37,719 nt of DNA from Lachnospiraceae bacterium (lineage in GTDB: Bacteria; Bacillota; Clostridia; Lachnospirales; Lachnospiraceae): the NCBI GenBank assembly GCA_017431345.1, contig JAFRLH010000091.1:1-37719 (forward strand). Direction: 5' to 3'. Positions 31,741 through 37,719 of this stretch are shown one piece after another. Positions within the stretch are counted from its first letter, which is position 1. Every line of letters begins with the position of its first letter. Below the pieces are notes generated by a model. It saw nothing but the letters and a program-made list of their open reading frames with translations. It searched no databases and was not told where the DNA came from. A program made the position numbers and the translations under genes.

Positions 31741-32907
31741 TTACCCCGCAGGCTGCATGCGCAGGCGCTTGATGAGCCGGTCGAGGGTAAGTTCGCTCCA
31801 TTCGATCACTTCGATATTCAGTTCGTCAGCCCGCCTTCTCATCGGAGAAAATTCGTTGGCGGCGCTGGAAGAGGTAACAATGATCGCCCGGGAACCCTTC
31901 CCGCCGAAGCGGTCTCTTAAGACAGAGAGCTCGTTCAGAGCCTCTGTTTTTATTTCGCTTGTTTTGCAGCTGATAAAGACGGGCTGCACGCCCCGCACCG
32001 CCATGACGTCAATTTCGTTTGTCACGCCGTCCCGCTGGTTGGAGCCGCCCTCCCAGTTTACGACCGCGCTCAGAACGACATCGTCAAAGCAGTCTGCAGC
32101 AAGGCAGGCGCGGTAGACCTGCAGCTCCAGAACGGAGCCGATATCTCTCAGCCAGAAACGGATGGTCTCATCCGGAAATGCAAAGCTGATCTCATCCTCT
32201 GTGATTTCCAGATCCAGGATCAGGCCGGCTTCAGCAAGCGCTTCAAAAAGCAGGGGGTCTGCCGTAACAGTCCCGTGGTCTGCTTTTGCTGTACGCGGGC
32301 CGGAGGCGTCAAGCCGTCCGGGTTCTGCGGAGGAGATCTTCTGGATATAGCTGATCTGCCGCTGCCATTCCCGCCGGAAATCACCAAATACAGTAAACAG
32401 TTTATCGATCTCCGGCAGATAGTCCCGCAGCCGGCTGTTGTCTGCCCGTCCTTTCAGGAGCGTGCCGCCGGCCATCAGGAAGCAGCTTTCCGCGTCGAGG
32501 CGGATGGCGCAGGGCAGGTCCCTCGCAAAAGGCGCGTTCTTAATCTCGAAAAAGGCGTTCTTCTTCCGGCTGTAGGTAAAGACCGGCGTATTGCCTGCCA
32601 CATTGCCGGCTGCGAACAGCGCTGCATCCGTGCCGCCCGCAATGTCTATGGCGCAGTCTTCATGCGTCTCCAGTACCTGCAGCAGCCTTTTCCCGATCTT
32701 TACGGAATCCAGCAGGCTGGTCGGGAGAAAGGTAAGCTTCACGGGGCATTTCCGGTGTGAAAAATACATCTCCAGGGATTTCTTGAGCGCGCGGTTCGCA
32801 TCCACCTCCGGGGGACAGATGATCACGGTCTCCTCCGGGCGGAACGTTTCTGTAGCAAGCACGTTCTCAATCGGTCGCTCATCATACAGCTCGATCAGGG
32901 TCTTCAT
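31741..32907 (-). CDS. Card1-like protein (CARF domain plus PD-(D/E)XK nuclease)
   Basis: A 388-aa protein close in length to Treponema Card1 (373 aa). The N-terminal half is a CARF domain: MKTLIELYDERPIENVLATE, EVDANRALKKSLEMYF and the ligand-binding loop IAGGTDAALFAAG (89-101). The C-terminal half is a PD-(D/E)XK nuclease with Glu261 (VLELQVYRA), Asp300 (NEIDVMAV) and Lys315 (ISCKTS). Card1 is activated by cyclic tetra-adenylate from type III CRISPR complexes and cuts single-stranded nucleic acid. The usual Glu of E-x-K is Ser313 here; similar SCK forms occur in the family as far as I recall. No cas genes or CRISPR are in the window. I start at 32907; a longer start at 32970 lacks a ribosome site. 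Confidence 0.85.
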   Translation of the reverse strand: MKTLIELYDERPIENVLATETFRPEETVIICPPEVDANRALKKSLEMYFSHRKCPVKLTFLPTSLLDSVKIGKRLLQVLETHEDCAIDIAGGTDAALFAAGNVAGNTPVFTYSRKKNAFFEIKNAPFARDLPCAIRLDAESCFLMAGGTLLKGRADNSRLRDYLPEIDKLFTVFGDFRREWQRQISYIQKISSAEPGRLDASGPRTAKADHGTVTADPLLFEALAEAGLILDLEITEDEISFAFPDETIRFWLRDIGSVLELQVYRACLAADCFDDVVLSAVVNWEGGSNQRDGVTNEIDVMAVRGVQPVFISCKTSEIKTEALNELSVLRDRFGGKGSRAIIVTSSSAANEFSPMRRRADELNIEVIEWSELTLDRLIKRLRMQPAG

Positions 32908-32951
32908 GGTATGTTCTGCCTCCGAAGTATTTGTTCTGTTGCAGATTGTCA

Positions 32952-33071
32952 GTTCCCTTTCTGCGGTCATTATACATCACGATCGGAAGGCTGTCTATTG
33001 CAGGAACAGCCGGAACAGGTGCGAAAAGGGATAAGGTTTCCATTCACCACGTTCCCTTTCTGTGGTATGAT
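32952..33071. promoter_or_regulatory. Divergent Card1/mutY promoters with a 16-bp direct repeat
   Basis: The Card1-like gene has TAGACA and TATAAT 17 bases apart on the minus strand (32969-32997). mutY has TTCACC (33043-33048) and TATGAT (33066-33071), 17 bases apart. GTTCCCTTTCTG(C/T)GGT occurs at 32952-32967 and 33051-33066, 15 of 16 bases identical, each copy touching one of the two -10 boxes. This looks like a shared operator. Confidence 0.7.
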
Positions 33072-33110
33072 AAAGCCTGAAATTGCGAGATGATACAAAG
33101 GATCAGACCG

Positions 33111-34265
33111 ATGATGAACAGCACAAGAGAAGAAAACGAAAAGAAACGGAAGATCGGGGAAGACAGCGGAAAAGCATTCTGTGAATGCCTGCTCTCCTGG
33201 TATGACGCAAACAGAAGGATCCTGCCCTGGCGCGAAGATCCGTCACCGTATCATGTATGGCTTTCCGAGATCATGCTGCAGCAGACAAGAGTGGAAGCCG
33301 TAAAAGCATATTATGCACGTTTCCTTGCGCAGCTGCCGGATATCGCTTCGCTTGCCGGGGCTGAGGAAGATGAGTATATGAAACTGTGGGAAGGGCTGGG
33401 TTACTATTCCCGCGTACGCAACCTTCACCGGGGGGCGGTCATGGTCCTGGAGCAGTACGGCGGAAAGATGCCGGATACTGCTTTGGAACTGAAGAAGATC
33501 CCCGGAATCGGGGAGTATACTGCAGCTGCGGTCGCTTCCATTGCCTTTGGAGAATGTGTTCCTGCCGTAGACGGAAATCTGCTGCGGATCTTTGCCCGTC
33601 TGACCTGCTGTCCGCAGGGGATCCATGAAACAGCCGTAAAAAAGGCGGCGCAGGCATTCTTTTATGAAAAAATGGTACAGGACAGAGCAGACCGCCCGGG
33701 CGATTTCAATCAGGCTCTGATGGATCTCGGTACGGCAGTTTGTCTGCCCAATGCAGAGCCTCTGTGCGGGATGTGTCCGCTAAGCAGCTTCTGCAAAGCC
33801 TGTGCGGCAGGTAGTCCCAGACAGTATCCCGTCGTGCCGGAAAAGAAAGCAAGGAAAGCGGAGCAGCTGACGGTCTTTCTGATCCGCGACGCCGAAAGGA
33901 TCGCGCTTAAGAAACGGCCGGCCCACGGACTTCTGGCGGGACTTTATGAATACCCGCACGAACCCGGTCATCTGGATCGGGAGAGCGCGCTGGAGGCTGT
34001 CCGTAAAATGGGCTTTTCCCCGCTGCGGATCCGTCCGCTTCCGGAAGCAAAGCACATTTTCACCCACAAAGAATGGCATATGACGGGGTATGAGATCCTG
34101 GCAGATGAACTGGAGAGTTTCACAGATGCGCAGCAGCCGGCCGGTCCGGGAGAGATCTTTCTGGCTTCCATCCGGGAGATCCGGGAGATCTATGCGGTGC
34201 CGACTGCTTTTTCGGCTTATACCTCATTGCTTCCGGGAGAGCGGGAGACTGTCTCCTATCGTTGA
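33111..34265 (+). CDS. mutY: A/G-specific adenine glycosylase MutY
   Basis: A 384-aa base-excision repair enzyme that removes adenine mispaired with 8-oxoguanine. The glycosylase core has the catalytic Glu53 (SEIMLQQTRVE), the helix-hairpin-helix KKIPGIGEYTAAAVASIAFG and Asp154 (AVDGNLLRIFARL). The iron-sulfur cluster cysteines are Cys211, Cys219, Cys222 and Cys228. The C-terminal 130 residues form the NUDIX-like domain that reads 8-oxoguanine (QLTVFLIRDAERIALKKRPA). I prefer ATG 33111 because AAAGGA lies eight bases upstream; the frame is open from 33090. It is divergent from the Card1-like gene. Confidence 0.94.
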   Translation: MMNSTREENEKKRKIGEDSGKAFCECLLSWYDANRRILPWREDPSPYHVWLSEIMLQQTRVEAVKAYYARFLAQLPDIASLAGAEEDEYMKLWEGLGYYSRVRNLHRGAVMVLEQYGGKMPDTALELKKIPGIGEYTAAAVASIAFGECVPAVDGNLLRIFARLTCCPQGIHETAVKKAAQAFFYEKMVQDRADRPGDFNQALMDLGTAVCLPNAEPLCGMCPLSSFCKACAAGSPRQYPVVPEKKARKAEQLTVFLIRDAERIALKKRPAHGLLAGLYEYPHEPGHLDRESALEAVRKMGFSPLRIRPLPEAKHIFTHKEWHMTGYEILADELESFTDAQQPAGPGEIFLASIREIREIYAVPTAFSAYTSLLPGERETVSYR

Positions 34266-34430
34266 GAATTTTAGGGAAAAACAGCATATTATGAGAATTC
34301 TGTCTTTCCCTCTTTGCCGGGATAAATTATAATAAAAACGGGATAAAGCAGCACAGAGACGGGAGAAGAACGATGACTGCGCTGCAGAAGGGCAGAAGGA
34401 AAAAACACAGATCATACAGGAGGAAGTGAA

Positions 34431-36359
34431 ATGGGAGCGGGAAAACGGATTATTCGATGCTTGCTGACAGTATTCATGATCGCTGCTGTATTTGGAACAG
34501 CACGGGGAGTGCAGGCGCATACGCTCTTTCCGGAAGGAAAGACGATCCTGTGTTCGATTACGAAAGATACGCCGATAATAGAAGACCTGCACAGGGTCAG
34601 ATATACGGTAAAGCCGAAAAAGAGCGGAACCTATACCATTTTTTCATTCGGCGCGGACGGCATCAATTCGAACATCAGAGAGAAGAACGGAGATTATATA
34701 GAAGGGGATACAGGCGATGACGTCTGGTACGAGGCGGAAGATCTGAAGGCCGGAGAGGAGTATACCCTGGAATTCAGTTACTTTGAGTATAAATCCTTTT
34801 ACGTCGGTATGTTCCTGGTGGGCAGCGGCCAGACGGTCATACAGTCTGCGAATTATACGGTGACGGATAAGAATAACGGAAAGCTCTTTGAAGCGATCAG
34901 TGACAAGAGCTTGAAAAATGCCGTATGGCGCAGCAGTAATGAGGCTGTAGTCCATGTGAATGATTGGGATCGGATGAAGGGCGACAATTGTTCGGGAACC
35001 AACCTGCTCGCAAAAAAGAACGGAACGGCAGTCGTCCGTCTGGTCGATTCCGTGACCGGCAAGGTCTACGCATCCTGCAATGTGACCTGCAAGGATATCA
35101 CGGAGAATTATGATGTTTATGTCGGCGATGTACGTGTGACCAACAAAAATGCGTCGGGCGTGAAAGGGAACGGTATCTCGGGAAAAGTAACTTATGACAA
35201 AGCATCCAATACGTTAACGCTGAATAATGCTGTATTATCGAAGGCCGGATATATCTCCGTGAATAATCTCGGGGGTGGAAATATTCCTGCCGCCATCAAC
35301 TATGCCGGCAGAGATACGCTTAAGATCAGGCTTGTCGGCAGCAGCAGAATAAAAAACCTGGATTACGAACCGAAGAGCGCTTATGACGCTTCCGTCTCTT
35401 ACGCAGGCACCATGGGGATCTGTTCCCTCGGATCGGTCAGCTTTACGGGTACAGGCAGTCTTACGATCGATTCCGGGAATACCGGCGTCGGCGTCAGCTG
35501 TGCGCATGCTCTTTCTGTTGCAAACGGTGCATCCGTTACAGTAAAGGAAACATTTGCGAATAATTCAAATGGGATCAACGCGGCTGATTCCGTATCGGTC
35601 AACGGCAGTCTTTCGGTTGCAGGACAGACTTATACCCTGGTCGTCGACGGAAAACGCGGCGGGATAAGAGGATACGGCATCACCACAAAGAAGCTGTCTG
35701 TCGGCAGTACCGGAAAATTGAATATTACCGAGGAAACCGCGAATGAAGTCACAAGCATATGTTTACAGCTTACAGCAGGCGGAAGTGCGGATATTCAGGG
35801 GTATCTTTCCGCATCGGCTTCGGGAGCAAAAGGACAGAGTGCCGGCATTGCTGCGGCAGCGGCTGATGATAATACGCCATTTAAGATCTCCGGCAGCGGG
35901 AAAGCCGTTCTGAAAGGCAATCTGAAGGCATTGGATAATATTAAGCCGAAAGCAGTCGGTTCTGTGGTGATCAATGCCGGCGGCAGCGAATCCCAGGCAT
36001 ATACGGTCACGCCGACAGGGAGCATGACCGAGCAATATATCACCGCCGGAAAGGATGTAAAGGCCAGAATAAAGCCTGTCACAATAAAGAAACCGAAGGC
36101 GGCGAAGAAAGCGTTCACCGCTAAGTGGAAGCAGATCCCGAAGATTTATGCCGATGGATACCAGATCAGATACAGCCTGAAATCGAATTTCAAAAAAGCA
36201 AAAACAGTAAAGGTAAAGAAAGCGGCAGCTTCTTCGAAGAAGATCAGCAAGCTGAAGCCGAAAAAGAAATACTATGTACAGGTCAGGGTTTATAAGAAGG
36301 TAAATGACAGGAACTGTTACAGTAAGTGGAGTAAAAAGAAACCGGTGAAAACAAAATAA
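34431..36359 (+). CDS. Secreted cell-surface protein with beta-helix and fibronectin III region
   Basis: A 642-aa exported protein. The signal peptide is MGAGKRIIRCLLTVFMIAAV up to a cleavage near GVQA-H. Residues about 30-225 form a beta-rich, Ig-like region. Residues about 228-530 carry repeated short strands (VTYDKASNTLTLNNAVLSKA, GSLTIDSGNTGVGVSCAHAL) that suggest a right-handed beta-helix or carbohydrate-binding fold. The last 95 residues are a Lys-rich fibronectin type III module (KPKAAKKAFTAKWKQIPKIY ... KKYYVQVRVYKK), common in Lachnospiraceae surface proteins. No sortase motif is seen. The ligand is unknown. AGGAGG precedes the ATG. Confidence 0.85.
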   Translation: MGAGKRIIRCLLTVFMIAAVFGTARGVQAHTLFPEGKTILCSITKDTPIIEDLHRVRYTVKPKKSGTYTIFSFGADGINSNIREKNGDYIEGDTGDDVWYEAEDLKAGEEYTLEFSYFEYKSFYVGMFLVGSGQTVIQSANYTVTDKNNGKLFEAISDKSLKNAVWRSSNEAVVHVNDWDRMKGDNCSGTNLLAKKNGTAVVRLVDSVTGKVYASCNVTCKDITENYDVYVGDVRVTNKNASGVKGNGISGKVTYDKASNTLTLNNAVLSKAGYISVNNLGGGNIPAAINYAGRDTLKIRLVGSSRIKNLDYEPKSAYDASVSYAGTMGICSLGSVSFTGTGSLTIDSGNTGVGVSCAHALSVANGASVTVKETFANNSNGINAADSVSVNGSLSVAGQTYTLVVDGKRGGIRGYGITTKKLSVGSTGKLNITEETANEVTSICLQLTAGGSADIQGYLSASASGAKGQSAGIAAAAADDNTPFKISGSGKAVLKGNLKALDNIKPKAVGSVVINAGGSESQAYTVTPTGSMTEQYITAGKDVKARIKPVTIKKPKAAKKAFTAKWKQIPKIYADGYQIRYSLKSNFKKAKTVKVKKAAASSKKISKLKPKKKYYVQVRVYKKVNDRNCYSKWSKKKPVKTK

Positions 36360-36369
36360 TAGCTGATGA

Positions 36370-36444
36370 GACCAGGGGACGGTTCTCCGGCTCTCCCCCG
36401 CATAGGAGAGGACCGGAGAACCGTCCCCTGGTCCTTCTTTTCTC
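36370..36444. terminator. Very long palindromic terminator (REP-like)
   Basis: A perfect 21-bp stem (36370-36390 with 36413-36433) contains GGGGACGGTTCTCC, and its loop holds a further CTCTCC/GGAGAG pair. It is followed by TTCTTTTCTCTTTTTTTT. It lies between convergent genes and can terminate both. The GGGGACGGTTCT core resembles palindromes I have seen repeated in many Firmicutes. Confidence 0.85.
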
Positions 36445-36450
36445 TTTTTT

Positions 36451-37356
36451 TTACTTGCCTCTCAGCCGGTATTCCTTCGGTGTAACGCCGGTGCGTTTTC
36501 TGAAATACTGGACAAAATAACTGGTATCGCCGAAGCCTACATCCAGGGCGATCTTGGTAACAGGATCATCTGTTTCTTTCAGCAGTTCCATAGCTCGGGA
36601 TACACGGTACTCCAGAAGATACTGCTTCGGACTGCTGCCGGTTATTTCATTGAAGCACCGGTTGCATTCGCTCTCGCTGATCTCAGCGGCTTTTGCGATC
36701 TCTTTTACGGAAATGTGGTTCATATAATTCTTGCTGATAAAGGCAAGCATGGATTTGAGCCTGTCCAGACGGGATGTTCCGATGGCCACGGCGCTGTCGT
36801 TAAATTCCTCGCAGTTCTCAAGCATCAAAAGCCAGCAGCTGTTGACAAGCACGGAGATCTTGTACTCTCTGAAAGAAATATTCCTGTGCTGGAACAGATC
36901 AGCCAGATCCCAGAGATGGTTAAGCAGCTCACGCATCCAGACTTCTGTCGGCGTGATCAGAAAGGACGGCATGGAATAAGGTGTTACATAAGGAAGAACA
37001 TAATCATGTTCCATACGGCTCCCTGTAAAAAAACTCAGAATCTTATAAGGAAATGCAACACTTACATAGCGGGCATCGTCCGTCATGTCTGTTGTTACAT
37101 GCAAACAGTTGCGGTTAATGAAAAGCGCTTCGCCGGCACACATGGGGTATGTAACGCCGTTGACGGACATTTTCATCCGCCCTTTTAGGAGAAGCGTAAA
37201 CTGGAGTTCTTCATGCCAGTGCATATCAAGGTAACCGCGCCCCGGCGGTTCCATCTTGTATGGCGTAGCAACATAAATCCCCAGAGGAAATGTCTCGTCC
37301 TCAAATCGATTTGTTTCATGGAACTGCTGTACGGAATAATCAGTAATATTAATCAC
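36451..37356 (-). CDS. AraC-family transcriptional regulator (cupin sensor)
   Basis: A 301-aa protein. The N-terminal cupin (about residues 25-110: YLDMHWHEELQFTLLLKGRM, then CAGEALFINRNCLHV) is the ligand-binding half. The C-terminal 100 residues are the double helix-turn-helix of the AraC family: VKEIAKAAEISESECNRCFN, then VTKIALDVGFGDTSYFVQYF and RKRTGVTPKEYR. It probably responds to a sugar or related metabolite. No catabolic gene is adjacent on its upstream side, where a 10-bp inverted repeat overlaps its own promoter (37404-37441). Confidence 0.92.
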   Translation of the reverse strand: MINITDYSVQQFHETNRFEDETFPLGIYVATPYKMEPPGRGYLDMHWHEELQFTLLLKGRMKMSVNGVTYPMCAGEALFINRNCLHVTTDMTDDARYVSVAFPYKILSFFTGSRMEHDYVLPYVTPYSMPSFLITPTEVWMRELLNHLWDLADLFQHRNISFREYKISVLVNSCWLLMLENCEEFNDSAVAIGTSRLDRLKSMLAFISKNYMNHISVKEIAKAAEISESECNRCFNEITGSSPKQYLLEYRVSRAMELLKETDDPVTKIALDVGFGDTSYFVQYFRKRTGVTPKEYRLRGK

Positions 37357-37403
37357 GTCCTGCCTCCGCTCTTTTTCTGATCTTCAAAGACACATATCCA
37401 TTC

Positions 37404-37441
37404 TAATTATAACAGTAAAAGAAATCAGTTTGTTATAATTA
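37404..37441. promoter_or_regulatory. Inverted repeat over the AraC promoter
   Basis: TAATTATAAC (37404-37413) and GTTATAATTA (37432-37441) are a perfect 10-bp inverted repeat with 18 bases between. The left arm contains the minus-strand -10 box TATAAT of the AraC gene. This is a likely autoregulatory operator. Confidence 0.65.
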
Positions 37442-37516
37442 ATAGTTCAATGATATTGATCGGAGACATCAAAATTATCAATCCGGCTCTTTGACAGCTG
37501 AATAAATCAAAACATA

Positions 37517-37547
37517 CCGCTAGGCCTTGTGCTTGGCGGATTTTTTT
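37517..37547 (+). terminator. Terminator at the left end of an insertion sequence
   Basis: CCGCTAGG (37517-37524) pairs with CTTGGCGG (37532-37539) with two wobbles, followed by seven T. No gene ends here on the plus strand. Such hairpins at transposon ends stop read-in transcription from flanking DNA. Confidence 0.7.
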
Positions 37548-37549
37548 GT

Positions 37550-37598
37550 CCATTATTTAGTATTTTCTCTTGCGTAACACTAAATAATGGTATATAAT
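37550..37598 (+). promoter_or_regulatory. Palindrome and promoter of the transposase gene
   Basis: CCATTATTTAGT (37550-37561) and ACTAAATAATGG (37579-37590) are a perfect 12-bp inverted repeat. The -35 box TTGCGT (37570-37575) lies in its loop and TATAAT (37593-37598) directly after it, 17 bases apart. This arrangement suits transposase autoregulation or folding of the end. Confidence 0.7.
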
Positions 37599-37621
37599 CT
37601 TTATATGGAGGTTTTTGAACT

Positions 37622-37719
37622 ATGAGGTTAAATATCGTTAGATCTGCTCATTCAACTTCGTATACTGTAATCAAGTCTGCATATAAGAACAAAAAAATCA
37701 CCAGTGTTGTCGTCGAGCG
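37622..37719 (+). CDS. Partial transposase, IS1634-type (start only)
   Basis: Only the first 32 codons are in the window: MRLNIVRSAHSTSYTVIKSA, then YKNKKITSVVVE, after which the sequence ends. The start resembles N-termini of IS1634-family (DDE) transposases of Clostridia, in which a short strand-rich segment contains IKS-YKN-K. GGAGG ten bases upstream and the upstream promoter support a real gene. The catalytic domain is outside the window, so the family call is tentative. The palindrome and terminator at 37517-37590 are probably part of the same element's left end. Confidence 0.65.
   Translation, partial: MRLNIVRSAHSTSYTVIKSAYKNKKITSVVVE

Overview
The window looks like a chromosome segment of an anaerobic Clostridia, probably Lachnospiraceae-like. 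This is inferred from strong AGGAGG-type ribosome sites, lipoproteins with Ala/Glu/Thr-rich linkers, a Tn916/Tn1549-type integrase module, TRAP and RbsABC-type transporters, a fibronectin-III secreted protein and a Card1-type nuclease. No taxonomic marker gene is present, so this is inference.

Region 1 (1 to about 5240) is visibly more A+T-rich and is the integrase-bearing end of an integrative (ICE-like) element whose other end lies left of the window. It carries a WYL-domain regulator and an XRE regulator (both minus strand), a sigma-like protein, a small HTH protein, an excisionase-like protein, a ribbon-helix-helix protein and a tyrosine recombinase. A YcxB-like membrane protein follows on the presumed host side.

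Region 2 (6.0-13 kb): a LuxR-type regulator is divergent from a TRAP transporter (binding protein, small permease, large permease) followed by a two-cysteine proline racemase/hydroxyproline epimerase-family enzyme. This looks like an uptake-and-isomerise unit for an amino or imino acid. A convergent two-gene unit holds a 70-aa unknown protein and an AEC carrier.

Region 3 (13.2-16.9 kb): a HipB/HipA pair has a promoter with three evenly spaced operator sites. A stand-alone LUD-domain protein and a DMT-family exporter follow.

Region 4 (16.9-30.4 kb) is a carbohydrate, probably polyol, locus. It has a ROK regulator, an AraC regulator and a divergent zinc alcohol dehydrogenase, then an eight-gene run: SDR dehydrogenase, RbsB-like binding protein, RbsA-like ATPase, RbsC-like permease, unknown 209-aa protein, second zinc dehydrogenase, mannitol-dehydrogenase-family enzyme and FGGY kinase. 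The likely logic is import by the ABC transporter, oxidation of a polyol to a ketose by one or more dehydrogenases, and phosphorylation by the FGGY kinase. The actual substrate cannot be read from the sequence.

Region 5 (30.4-37.7 kb): a small membrane protein, a YjbR-MGMT fusion with a PCFR active site, an orphan Card1-like CARF nuclease divergent from mutY, a secreted FN3 protein, an AraC regulator, and the first 98 bases of what looks like an IS1634-type transposase cut by the window edge. No CRISPR array, cas gene, rRNA or tRNA was seen.
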